Part shown: positions 12,366 to 23,336 of the stretch, one piece after another
Layout of the letters: each line of letters begins with the position of its first letter
Numbering within the stretch: the first letter of the stretch is position 1
Assembly: GCF_947179165.1 (NCBI RefSeq)
Contig: NC_077244.1
Location: 76,492,144-76,556,143, forward strand
Reading direction: 5' to 3'
Origin: Solanum dulcamara
Taxonomy: Eukaryota > Streptophyta > Magnoliopsida > Solanales > Solanaceae
Length of the DNA: 64,000 nt
Translations under genes and position numbers: made by a program
Notes under the pieces: generated by a model
The model's database searches: none
What the model was told of the DNA's origin: nothing
What the model saw: only the letters and a program-made list of their open reading frames with translations

Positions 12366-15317
12366 TTATGCACTGGATCTCCATATTCTCCCCTCCAAAG
12401 AAATAACTATTATTGAAACATCATCATGGTATCGGCGTCGGTCCCCTTGTGGAATTTCAAGCAACTCATGAAACTCCATACCTGAAATAAAACACAATCA
12501 CATATTTCAGATTAGTTCGCCTAAAAATTACATCTTTCCCCCCCTAGAAACCAATTCAAGCATTTGGCATGAGTAAAAGCAATTAATTACCTGCTTTTTT
12601 TGCAGCACGAAACAATACTTTCTCGATGAGATGTTGTGCTGGATCTCCTTCTGGTGACCATGAGATGAAATGTTCGACTTCTAATACAGCTTCTTCGTTT
12701 GTGAAGTACTGATAGAGCCCATCCGACGATAGTATCAAAAACCTGTCTCTTGGCCCTAACCTGTGATGATAGAGAGATGGAAGACAACTGATGTAGGGGG
12801 AAGTTCCTATATAATCAATTCTGAACATCTCAAGAAGTGCATTGTTCCATTTAGGCTGCAGGAGAGTGAAGAGTTGAAAGTTAATTATGGATTCGAGTAT
12901 TTTTAAGTAAAGAAAAGAAAGACAAGGTATCAAAAACAGAGCATATAGTTATCGATTCAGCAATTACACGCCTCATTTAGCCATGAAAATGGTGTTTGAC
13001 AAACAATAAGCCAGTTGGAAACAAGACGCTAGTCTTTCGTACATTTAGGTTCGTGAAACTGTATTAATACGAATAAGAGGTGCCATAATATTTGATAGTT
13101 AACTTCCAAAAGATCCTTGAAAGTAAAGAGCATTGAAATTTTAGATGCCAAATAAACCTTTTGCAAGAATTGTCAAATGCAATATGTTTATCACAGGAAC
13201 AACACAAGTAGCATTCTGGTCGAATATGCCTTTCAACTTAGAGAGAAAGTAGCTTTTGCCATGTGTTGAAAAGGTGTATGAAAAAAAGCATAAACTTTGC
13301 TCTCAACAAGATATATAACAATCCATATGAAGTGAATAAAGCAAGAATTCTTTCACAAGCACAAAGGGAATCAAAAGGACTTGAATATTTTTCCCCTACA
13401 ATATTCTCAAGGGTTGACTTGTAAACATGCTAAAAAAGCAAATATTCCAACAGTACCTGTTTGAGGAAACCAGCACCAAAAGCCCTAGTAACCTTCAATG
13501 AACCTTTAACGCGGTCATTCATCAGGGCACATGCATCATCTGGATGTTCACTTTTTATTCTTTGAACTTCCTGAAACACAACAAATCAAGTTAACAAATT
13601 AAATCAAGTTTAAAAAAAAAATACTTTATTAGCGTAAAAGACATCTAAAATCAGAAACTCAAGATTGTCATACCTCTTCCACAGAGGTGCTATGATCTGT
13701 ACTAAGCTGAAAAGCAGTTAAATCAGGTACACAATTCGACTCATCACCATCGAAAAGCTCAAGATCTTTCAACGTTTCTTCATTGATCCTTTCTAAATCT
13801 TGGCTCCAGAGATTAGGCTCTTTCTTCTGAGCTAACACGGCTCGACTATCGCCCACATTCATCACATAAACATCCTCTCCTTTCATTAACATGACAAGAA
13901 CACAAGAACCCATCAAAGCCAATTCAGGATTCTCCATATTCATCCTATCAGCTAGATCCAAATATGCCTCCTCTGTTTTCTTCAATGCTTGAGAAAGTGC
14001 TTTCAATACATCTGCATGATTAACTGATCCTGATCCATTTGAACCGTTTCCATTCAGCTGCTCCTTCAATCTCCTGTCAAGTTCTAATCTTTCCCTGTCC
14101 CATTCGCACCGCCATCTCCTCTGATTCTCTTCCCATTTCTTTGATACTCCTCTGTACCTGTTCTTTGAACCCTTCCCCCTCTTTTTCTTTAACCGCGAAT
14201 CGAATGAAAGATCCTCCCTTGCTGAAGGATAATTCTCTTGCTCAACACATCTTGAACAACTATCTTTACTCCTATCCCTCGAGAATTCATCGTCAAGAGT
14301 CTGATTAGATTCTTCCACCACCAAACTCGTAGATGGGATTGGGACAGAGGAATTATTATCTAATTTGTCATCCCATAACAATCCTTTGAGCTCTTTGTGA
14401 ACAGCTGAGTACAAATTGGATACCAAGAAATCAGGTCCATCAGGACCATTGAATCCATCGTAAATCCCGACAAAAACCCAACCATGTTCTTCAGAAACTA
14501 CAACATGAACACGATCTTCACCGGCTTTCCCTTGAGCCCACTGAAGATTCTGATTATCTAAAGTGTCATCATCATCCAAACTGCACTCACTGCTGAAATT
14601 CACACTGCTTATAGTCAATTCGTTCTGTTTTTCAGAACCCACAACCCAATCACTTTCTTTTACTGAAATTGATCCTTTAATCGGCGCAACAATAGAATTT
14701 TGACCTCTTGATAAGGTCTTTGATATAGCTCTTTGAAGGACCCGAAAGAATGACCCTTTTCTTGATCTGGATCGAAGGGCAAAACCATGTGAATAGCTTC
14801 TCTGGAACTGATCAGAACAGCCCCTTTCGAGAGGGCCCGAATAAAGACCACGATCAAGCGGGCCCGATTGAAATCCCCTCTCAATCGGGCCGGACATGAA
14901 GCCGCGCTCTATCGGGCCAGAAGCCGGAACAAGGCCCGACGTGAAAATCGGGCCGGAGTGGATTGAAGAGTTTCTGGGAATAGGTTGAAGGGGTATTGAA
15001 GCAAAAGAAGTGGAACCCTCAAAAGCCGAAGATCGATCGATGATATCGTAAGAATAAAGATCGACAAACGCCGTGGAGAGCGGCGTAGAAGTGTTGGCGC
15101 TAACAGAGGCACCGGAGATTGACCGGAAAGTGGTGGTCTCCTCTGAGTGAACCTTGGAGGATGAAATCCGGGCCTGATCGGGTCGAACATAACAAAAAGA
15201 ATGACCCAAATCTTCAAGCGGGTCGGAAATCATGAGAGGGAAATCTTTCCTGCGACGACCCTCCACAGAGCCGCCGCTGCTGAAACAAACACTGAGCTTT
15301 CCTACGCCGTTTCCCAT
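12366..15317 (-). CDS. PLL: POLTERGEIST-like protein phosphatase 2C (712 aa)
   Basis: Exons on the minus strand are 15317-13674, 13570-13457, 12855-12591 and 12481-12366; together 2139 nt with GT..AG introns. The N-terminus [11 protein letters not shown] has Gly2 for myristoylation and a nearby Cys, as in POL/PLL proteins, which sit at the plasma membrane. PP2C motifs are [13 protein letters not shown] (D287, metal), [11 protein letters not shown] (489-493), [23 protein letters not shown] (D631) and [15 protein letters not shown] (D694/D695), so the Mn/Mg Ser/Thr phosphatase centre looks intact. [15 protein letters not shown] and ASIPLQP favour the PLL4/PLL5 branch over POL/PLL1; that is from memory of the Arabidopsis family. 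A basic, low-complexity insert occupies about residues 370-420. Residues 133-166 hold a short SGPxxRG repeat. In Arabidopsis, POL/PLL1 act below CLAVATA signalling and PLL4/5 affect leaf shape; the role here is inferred. The start is the first ATG of the conserved MGNG. Confidence 0.95.
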
Positions 15318-15429
15318 GGAAACAAAACAAAAAACTCAGAAAATCGAAATAATTTAAAGGCTTTTACTTTAGAAACCTTCAAAAAGGTTAAAGATTCATT
15401 GCATAGTGGAGAGGAAAATGGGAGAAATG

Positions 15430-15490
15430 AGAATAAGAAGAAGAGGAGGAGGAGGAGGAGGAGGAGGTGAAGTAGAGAGAGAGAGAGATG
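15430..15490. repeat. GA-rich microsatellite in PP2C leader
   Basis: A purine run of (agg)n followed by (ag)n on the plus strand, which is (CCT)n/(CT)n in the probable 5' leader of the minus-strand PP2C gene. CT-rich leaders and GAGA tracts are common just upstream of plant start codons. Confidence 0.75.
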
Positions 15491-15763
15491 GAGTTGACTT
15501 TTGGGTGGGGTGTGTTTGTTTGGAATATAAGTAGTATTAATAGTAATAAAAGTAGCGAGAGTATAGTAGAGTAACAACTTTTGGAGTTTGGTCATTTGTT
15601 TGGTTATTCTAAACAATAGAATGTCATTTTTTTCAAATTACTTTCGGCCTTTAGTGTGTGAGAGGCGTTGACGTCAAACTCTAGACCTTAGACCCAAACG
15701 TCACCTTATTCCATTACACCCAAATTCAGTACTTACACCCAAATTCAGTACTTCGTGTAGCAC

Positions 15764-16297
15764 GTTACTCGCTCTGGTCGCTCTCTAGTTTATTTTAATT
15801 TACCTGTCTTACTTAATTAAGCACAAATAAAAAAAATAAAATTATAATGCTAAATTAAAAATAGGAAAAAAGGGTCAAAATGTCTTTAAATTAATTGAAT
15901 TGAACAAAAATATCTTTTGTTTATAGTTTGTCAACAAAATATCCTTACTATCAATAATTTTAAAAAAAATATTTATTCGAAAAAGGATATTTTTGACTCA
16001 TTTTTTAATAATAGGGGCATTTTTGACCCATTAAATAATAATAAAGGCATTTCTGAACAAAAGTATTGATGATAAGGGCATTTTTGGATCAAACTATAAA
16101 CGAATGACATTTTTGTACATTTTAAATAATTTAAGGGCATTTGTGACCCTTTTCCCTTAAAAATACATAAAATATAGCAAAATATTTGTAATTTAATAAT
16201 CTTAAACAAATCATGCAAAAAAATAAAATTAAAGAATCATAAAAAAAATTAAACAGATTAAAATAAAAAGTAAGAAAAATTGACATGGACGAAGTAT
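15764..16297. mobile_element. Stowaway-like MITE split by another MITE
   Basis: The left end 'tactcgctctggtcgctctc' and the following 'tttattttaatttacctgtc' are mirrored on the right by the reverse complement of 'gacatggacgaagta', preceded by 'cagattaaaataaaaagtaa'. Ends beginning with TACT and a CTC-CTC/CCGTCC-like start are typical of Tc1/mariner Stowaway elements with TA targets. The element is interrupted by the 293-bp element at 15864-16156. The ends are diverged. Confidence 0.55.
15864..16156. mobile_element. Foldback MULE-type MITE with 9-bp target duplication
   Basis: It is flanked by perfect 9-bp copies of ttaaaaata (15855-15863 and 16157-16165). The two arms are long inverted repeats. 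The left arm reads ggaaaaaagggtc ... tgtctttaaatt ... gtttatagtttg. The reverse complement of the right arm reads gggaaaagggtc ... tgcccttaaatt ... gtttatagtttg. A 9-bp duplication plus long inverted repeats is characteristic of Mutator-like elements. The recurring 'aagggcatttttga' inside comes from this structure. It has no coding capacity. Confidence 0.82.
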
Positions 16298-17360
16298 AAT
16301 GTTATTTGAACTTAGGAAGCGCTTTACTCATAAATGTGGAACTTTTTACCACAAATTTTAATTTAGTCGAAATCACCGGATGGGATTTTTAAATTAAAAA
16401 AAAAGGAGAGAAATATGTAGTAAAGTTGAAGTCCATAATTTGTATATAACATATCGAAAATATTTATTAATTTAATGATTTTAAACATGTTATTTTATTT
16501 GTATGAAGGAGTGTTGATTAAGATTAAATTAAAGATATTGAAATTATGTTATTTGAAAAAATTGAAACAAAAAATAAAACATGAAATTTAAAGGATACTA
16601 GTTTATTTAAATTAAGTATATTTAGATTTGAGTGGTGTGATCACTATGTTTAAATCTTAGATCTACTTCTGCTCACCCCATTGGCTTTCAGCTACAGGTT
16701 TGATTTTCTTTATGTAAAGTGTCGAGATTTTTGTAATACAAACACAGTTTGGCATAACAGTATTTTAAAGTCAATTAATTGATAAATCACTATATTATCA
16801 AATTAGTTAAACATGGGATTTGAACCCTCAAACTTATTACTACAAATAGTCTTCACGGCTAAGACCGAAAAATTCTAACTACTTTTTGTTACAAAGAGAT
16901 CTTGAATTAAGGATATTGACTCGATAGCACTTTATTGGTTCATTTAATAATTTCTCCTTCAAAAAATAAGATCATATTAAATAACAACTTGTGTGATGAT
17001 TGGATGTCATGACAAAGTCTGTCCGAATGGGCTTAAGCTAAATTAGGAGAAGAGAGTGACCTTTCTTCTGATAATTTTTCATCCACTGTAGTTTTCCTTA
17101 TCGATGTTTGGGTAAAATACTTTAATTAAAGAACATGAACTCCAATAAAAGAACAAGATCAGTAATACTATTGCTTTTCATTTTTAACCGTGAATTGACC
17201 TAAAGAGTAAATTTTGACGCAAAACCAAAAAAGGAGAGAAAAAGGGGACCACGTGATATTTTTCCAAATTTTCGGTTTGGAATTGTCAAATATAAACTTT
17301 CCAAGTATAAATTTATAGTCTAAACCAATGGTTAGTATGATATTTCTTATTTTTATTTTA
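16298..17360. other. Gene-free spacer
   Basis: AT-rich, with no supported gene or clear element boundary. A short stretch near 16630-16740 resembles degraded retroelement sequence but could not be classified. Confidence 0.45.
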
Positions 17361-17369
17361 TAAAATTAG

Positions 17370-17851
17370 CTGAACACATATATAAGATCTTTAACTTGAT
17401 TGGTTTTTTCTATCAGACACTTTATCGATGTTATTTTCCTATTGAACTCTTGAACCATAGATAATTTGTACCTTTTAAACATTCATTGTTAATATTGTAT
17501 AAAATGTTTTATCACGTTTGAAAAGTCCGTGAAAAGAATTTAAAGGGTCTGATGTGGAATCCATTTTGGGATGTAACAGTTTTCCTTTTCACGTGCACTT
17601 TAAACGTGATAACACGTTTAATGAATTTCACATCAGCCCCTTGCATCCTAAAATTGATTCCACGTTAGCCCCTTTAAATTCTTTTCACATGCTCTCCAAA
17701 TGTAATAATACGTTTTATGCAATGTCAGTAATGAATGTTTAAAAGATGCCAATTATGTATAGTTCATGGGTTCAATAGAAAGATAGAATAGTTAAGGTGT
17801 CTTAGAGGAAAAATCAATCAAGTTCAAGAATTTATTTATGTGTTCGGCCTT
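17370..17851. mobile_element. 482-bp near-palindromic MITE, 9-bp target duplication
   Basis: Perfect 9-bp copies of taaaattag lie at 17361-17369 and 17852-17860. The two arms, each about 205-210 bases (roughly 17370-17577 and 17640-17851), are inverted copies. Matching blocks are gaacacatatataa/gaacacataaataa, ttgattggttttttc/ttgattgatttttcc, cttttaaacattcatt in both, and gaaaagaatttaaaggg in both. Similarity is about 80% by eye. A roughly 60-base loop contains a cacgtgcac motif. The long foldback arms and 9-bp duplication point to a Mutator-like MITE. A transcript through it would form a long hairpin. Confidence 0.88.
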
Positions 17852-18353
17852 TAAAATTAGAGTAAAATCTGCCTACACATACTTTAGATCTCACTTACAA
17901 AATTACGTCGTATATTATGAGATATTGGATGAGGGTAAGGATATGGAATGATGAAGATAAGAACTGCAAGAATCAAAATAAAATGAGACGTGTTGAAAGG
18001 TTGAAGAACGTAACTAATGTGAATGTATTTTTCTAAACGAACATGAAAAATTCTGAAAAATATTTTGCTCCCTATCTAACACATCCTAAGTTGAAAAAGT
18101 TTTATTTTGAAAAATATTTACAAGAATCGAATTTAAGCAGATTAATTTTCGGTTTATTCAAATCCCCAAGGAAAAAAAAATAGTCAAGCGGAGGGGTTCG
18201 TAGTGTTCACAGCCTAAAAGAGCGAGTGAGGTAAGGAGTGCAATGTACTCTCAAAAGTCAAAGATCACAGCCCAGTTAATGTGTCTGGGAAAATGTGCCA
18301 TGATCAGCGTTAGTATTTGCGTATTCCTGTTTGATGTAAACCATTTGGTCTTG

Positions 18354-18455
18354 ACACGTGGCAATCCGCTGAAGTTTCTCCCCATATCAAAATCCATGCA
18401 AAAATTGCTTTCACGTTTAATCATAGATCTCAAATTCGAGCCATTAATATATAAA
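18354..18455 (+). promoter_or_regulatory. G-box/ABRE-like site with downstream TATA box
   Basis: ACACGTGGC (18354-18362) is an ABRE/G-box-type bZIP or bHLH binding core, and TATATAAA (18448-18455) lies about 90 bases downstream. This is a plausible core-promoter spacing, but no downstream gene was found. It may belong to a noncoding transcript, a dead promoter or a chance combination. Confidence 0.25.
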
Positions 18456-19177
18456 ATAAATTTTATTGGGAGCGTCAATTCTGAATGAATCATACAATAC
18501 AACAATAATAATAACCCAACAAAATTTCACAACATGAAATCTAAATGAATCATACAATGCACAATTTAAATTTAATTATAATTTCAATACGAATTTCAAA
18601 TACTGAATAAAAAATCAAAAAAATAAATAAATTTCTCCCTTCTTCTTTTTATTATTATTTTTTTAAGAAAAAAACTTTTTTTTCTAGAAAAAAACTTTTT
18701 TTTCTCATCTTCACAAGCCAATATATGTATATAATAATTCGTTAGACAATTGAACTATGATTTAAAGTAAAATCTTTTATGTCGAAAAAATTTATAAATG
18801 ATACGCGATATAAAGCTTAATTAAATATTGATAATTGAAAATTTAGAATTTTTCAATTTTTTTTTGTGACGTTGCATCGGTTTATATAATACAAAGAGGT
18901 AAATGAATTATAAAAAGCTTTTAATATAAAATATAAAAAGACAAATGTCGGGGTTGACGGCTGGCTAACTCACTTGACCAGCTGCTTAGCATTTTTTTTT
19001 AAAAAAATGATCCAATATTTTGATATAAGACATTCTTATAGTTAAAAGAAAAATTGTCTTAATTTCAAGCAAATTAAGATTCATTATATAAACATTCACT
19101 AATTATATTTCCTAATTAAGCTCTTCGCGTCATCATCATACCTGAAGAATAAAAATGAATAATATATATAAATTATT

Positions 19178-19179
<2 letters not shown>

Positions 19180-19210
<31 letters not shown>
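19180..19210. repeat. (aat)n microsatellite
   Basis: About ten uninterrupted trinucleotide units. Confidence 0.9.
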
Positions 19211-19820
19211 TTTTATACTTTTACAGATATATAAATAAATGATACAACGACAACATATGTAGAAAAGCAATATGCTCAAAATCAATAAGCCTAAAACCTA
19301 TTTTCAACTAGTGCATATCATCTATAAATAGCTTTTTCTTTTAAAATTAATATTAGGTCTTTTATAACAACAATTTATCCCATGTAATTATAGATCCATC
19401 TCGTCCTTTTTAATATTTTTACTCACTATAATTTCACATATAATTGTATATGAACGTGGGACATGATCAAACCATCTCAAGTGATCAATTTATTATCGAT
19501 GTGTGCAAGTTACATCTTTTGGCAAAATATGATTAGTTTTAATCCTATATAATGATTAGTTAAATTAATTAAGTCTGTAAATAAAAATACTTCATGAATA
19601 TTGGATTATCTTTTAAATAAATAAACATTCAGCTACTTCATCCTTATTCTTTATCCAAGTTCGAAAATAATTACTTGTATTGTTTACCCATGTAGGGAGA
19701 GTTGAACTTAATAAAGACGATGTCCTTATTTATTTTTGAAAGGTGGAGTAGTTGCTAATGCAAATGCAAAAGGCAAAGGCTACTAGCAGTAAAACATTTA
19801 TTGTCGACTTGACTAAATAT

Positions 19821-20335
19821 ATTATTCACTTCGTTTTAAAATATTCGTCGTAATTCTCTTTGATGAGTAAAAATAACGACAAAAGTATTTTCTCTATTAA
19901 TTTTTATTTATCTTTTATATTAAAAATAATTTTTTATTTTTATTTATTATTTTATATATAGAGAAATACTAAATATCAATTAAAATAGGCATTATAGTAA
20001 AATTTTTATATCAATTACTCTTTAAGAGGTGTGCCAAGTCCAAAATGGAAGAATGAAGTATTAATTAGAAGAGATTTTTAATCATTTTATTCTTTATTAA
20101 TATTTGAACAATTATAATAAGAAGAGATTTTTAATCATTTTATTCTTTATTAATATTTGAACAATTATAATATTACTCATAATTAAAGTGTTTATAATTT
20201 TCAAAAATAATTACTTTTAAGAGTAAGTGATAAGGAAAAAATAATTAATTACCTTAAATTTATAAAATGATAAATTATCTAAAATAACTATAAAAATCAC
20301 ATCATGTAAGTATGTAAATTCGGACGAAAAGAGTA
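19821..20335. mobile_element. Stowaway-like MITE remnant
   Basis: The left end is 'cttcgttttaaaatattcgtcg'-like and the right end, on the other strand, is 'actcttttcgtccgaa'. The pattern (C-T-rich start, T-rich, then cgtcc/cgtcg) is that of Stowaway-type inverted ends. A related left end is seen at 58295. It contains the perfect 53-bp tandem duplication at 20067-20172. Confidence 0.4.
20067..20172 (+). repeat. Perfect 53-bp tandem duplication (2 copies)
   Basis: The units 20067-20119 and 20120-20172 are identical in the printed sequence, beginning agaagagatttttaatcat and ending acaattataata. The absence of differences in a noncoding region implies a recent event. Confidence 0.92.
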
Positions 20336-21282
20336 TTTTTTGTAAAAATTTTTTACTGATATATACACATTAAATGGCCTCATGATTATTCTGAGTGGGT
20401 CCTAAATGAGGTTGAAGTATCTAATTTTAGCCATTCAAAAGTCAGCTGTTTTTAATGCAAGTTAATTAAATCTTTCATTAATTTCCTATCCATCGATTAG
20501 TACTCAGCAAATGGTCAAGCTTTGACTTTGTGATAAGACTTCAACAAAATGATCTTTGCACCTACTAAATGCTCTTAATCATGAATTAATGCTATTTGCT
20601 TTTTGTTGTGTTCATATTCCTTGTTTTCTTGATTTTCCTTGTCATATCAACTTCATTAATAAATAAAAAAGGTTGCATAGTATTTTTAGTCACTCTGTTA
20701 GTGTTAAATTCTAATTTTAGTTATTATGAAATCTGATTTAAAAATTTAACAGTTTATTACTTAAAATGTGTACTCTATTTTTCTATTGTAAATATTTAAA
20801 GACTTCCAGAATTATTAAAAGTATCTTCATTTAATTTCCATGTGTTATATTAATAAATTTAAACTATTACTCCATATTTGAGGGTAATGTATGTATTCAT
20901 GAAAAATAATCCAAATAAAATATATTTCCTATTTAAACGGGTCAAAAGGCACACATTTTAATTATTAAAAATTAACTATTCTAATTCATATATCATAAGG
21001 ACTTAAATTATAATTTATCAAATAACTGAAGGACCAAAGTGCTTTTATTCCTTAAAAAACATTAAATATTAATATGTTGGATGACTAATCATGTGTCTTT
21101 TAGAAATTTTTGGCATGACTTCGTAAGGTAATTCTCAATTATTACTTCTCTCTCGATATCATTTTTTTTTAATTTTCTTTTGATGTTCATTATTGTATTA
21201 AAGTTCAATTAAAATTAAATTTAATTGAATTTTTTTATTCTCAAGTGTTCGAACTTAGTATCTATGCTTAAAGGTACAGAAA
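20336..21282. other. Gene-free AT-rich spacer
   Basis: No reading frame, repeat end or regulatory pattern that I can support. Confidence 0.5.
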
Positions 21283-21337
21283 TCTCAAATATTTTATATT
21301 AATTTATGTTGATTCTCAAATATTTTATATTAATTTA

Positions 21338-21890
21338 GGCCGAAGAAATATTGGGGAGAGGTGATTAGACAGGACATGGCGCAGTTACAGCTAACGGAGG
21401 ACATGACCTTAGATAGGAGGGTGTGGAGGACCCACATTAGGGTAGAAGGCTAGTTCATAGTCTCGTTATTCTTCTCTATTCATAGGCGTAGTAGTGCATT
21501 ACGATCTCTTGCGCTTTGACTTCTGACTTCTGATTTCTGTTATTTCTGTTATTATTTATTGCTTTCTATGCTTTGATTACTCAATTTTTATTTTTTTTTA
21601 TTTTTTTTTACCTGTGACGCTTTCATTATTTATTTAATCGTTATTTGTTATTTGTATTTATTTATTTGTATTTATTTGTTATCTATTCGTTATTTGTTTG
21701 TTGTTTTTCTCATAAAGCTTTTAATTTTCTATTCTTATCTAACATTTTTATGCATTTATGGTTTTACTGAGCCGAGGGTCTCCAGGAAACAGCCGTCCTA
21801 TCTTGGTAGGAGTAAGGTCTGCGTACATTCTACCCTCCCCAGACCCCATATTGTGGGATTTCACTGGGTTGTTGTTGTTGTTGTTGTTGT
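21338..21890 (+). mobile_element. 5'-truncated RTE LINE (3' end only)
   Basis: It begins inside the C-terminal coding tail (in translation WGEVIRQDMAQLQLTEDMT, then DRRVWRTHIRVEG followed by a stop). It continues through a 3' UTR and ends in gagccgagggtctccaggaa ... cactggg(ttg)n. The target duplication aatttatgttgattctc is perfect (21301-21317 and 21891-21907). Between the left copy and the LINE start lies 20 bases of filler (21318-21337) that copies the sequence just upstream. It is in the plus orientation and was once a standard target-primed insertion. No gene function is expected. Confidence 0.9.
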
Positions 21891-21907
21891 AATTTATGTT
21901 GATTCTC

Positions 21908-22764
21908 GATAATTATTTGATATTATTATTATTTAAGATAAAAAAATTACGATATTCTGATTGGAAGAGATTAGTGCCAGCTATAAAAATAGGAAGTTAA
22001 AGTAAAAGCACTACATATAATTGCCATTGATTGTTCTTGATATGTGATTTCTCTAATGCTATTAGTTTAGTAATTAATAATAAAGGCTTGTACATTTCAA
22101 GTCAACTAGTGCTATATAAAATAATTTTTAAACTGCAAAGATACATTTAATTTTAACCTAAAACACTTCACATAGTTAAAAAGATGGATGTTGACAAGGT
22201 ACAATATTATTATAAGGTTAGTTGATGACATAATTAATTAAAAAGATCCTATGATGAAGAAGAACCTAGGTTTATTAACGAATTAAAGAATAACAAAGCT
22301 TAATTAAGTTTCCACTTGCATTATAATACTATAAAATGAATAAGAGTTCAAAGATATAATGATTTAACATTGTAAGTGGAGAACCCCCTCCTAACGCACC
22401 TTCTCCACAATCTCTTTGATGATGACCCCACTCATCACCCCTTTTGTTTCCCTTTTCCCTTTCATTAATGGATGCTCCTCCTAATTGTCTCAAATTTCAT
22501 ATATAGTATTTATGTCAACTGATTCGGGAACGATTTTTTTATCTTCACACGATATCAATAAAGTTCTTTTTTTTTTCAAATTTCACTTATGAAATTTCAC
22601 TAAATATGTTATTATTATTATTATTATTTTCATTTTCATTTTCTTGGTCACTTAGAATTATTTATTTGTTCATATAGGTATTCATAAAAGACTTTAATTT
22701 GTTCAACAATCTTTAATATGTGTGAAAAATATACATGTCACTAGCTCAAATTTGCTAGCAAGAG
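21908..22764. other. Gene-free spacer
   Basis: No supported gene. A C-rich patch (22383-22460) and a (tta)n run (22611-22628) were seen without an assignable role. Confidence 0.5.
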
Positions 22765-22772
22765 GTTTAAGT

Positions 22773-23328
22773 CAGGGATGGCAATGGGGCGGGGAGGGGA
22801 GGGTACGGAGCGGGTTTAGAGCTATGCGGGGCGGGACGAGTTTAAAGTTAGGCGGGGCGGGGCGGGGCGGGTTGTGGGTTTATGCAGATTTAAGGTGCTA
22901 AATAATAACCTAAAGAAAATTAAATCTTTGTAATTACTAAAAAATCAAAAATATAAACTTTTCATATTAAACTTTAACTTTAGTTTTAATTTTTTTTAAG
23001 AAAATAAAATAAACTAGACGTGTCCAGTGATGAATTGTTAGTTGTTGAAATGTTAATTAGAAATAGTTAATTAGCGATTAAGAAATAATTGTTGAAATAT
23101 TAACTAGAAATAATTAATTAGTTGTTGATGTTGATTAGCGAAAAATGAAAAAAAAAATTAAGAATTTTATTTTTCATATTCAACTCAGTTGAAAAAGAAA
23201 AAAACTTAAAAATTTATGCGGAACGGATTAGAAATGAAATAAATTGTAATGCGAGGCGGGGCAAAATGATTTAAAAAATTTACGGATTGATCTCAACCCA
23301 CCCCGCCCCCGCACCATTGTCATCCCTA
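22773..23328. mobile_element. Non-autonomous hAT element
   Basis: The ends are cagggatggcaatggggcgg on the left and, reverse-complemented, tagggatgacaatggtgcgg on the right. They are flanked by 8-bp direct copies matching at 6 of 8 positions (gtttaagt 22765-22772; atataagt 23329-23336). The G-rich subterminal (ggcgggg)n tract on the left and its inverted counterpart on the right are typical of plant hAT families with CAGGG ends. The internal 430 bases are AT-rich and noncoding. Confidence 0.82.
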
Positions 23329-23336
23329 ATATAAGT

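Larger units (their letters stand above)
17861..19820. other. Gene-free region with an orphan promoter-like patch
   Basis: AT-rich, with only overlapping short frames on both strands (18243-18505) that do not look like protein. A GC-richer patch near 18170-18480 has promoter-like motifs (listed separately). An (aat)n microsatellite runs at 19180-19210. Confidence 0.5.

Noticed and set aside
15201..15470. Plus-strand ORF ending in a poly-Arg stretch
   Set aside because: Antisense to PP2C exon 1; the poly-Arg is the translation of the (agg)n microsatellite.
15973..16218. Minus-strand 81-codon ORF with repeated MPLL motifs
   Set aside because: The repeats are translated arms of the foldback MITE at 15864-16156, not a protein.
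18243..18505. Overlapping ORFs on both strands
   Set aside because: No domain; the two overlap almost entirely, which suggests a chance open stretch.
22773..22875. G-rich tract considered as a CpG island or promoter
   Set aside because: It is the subterminal repeat of a hAT element with inverted ends and an 8-bp duplication.
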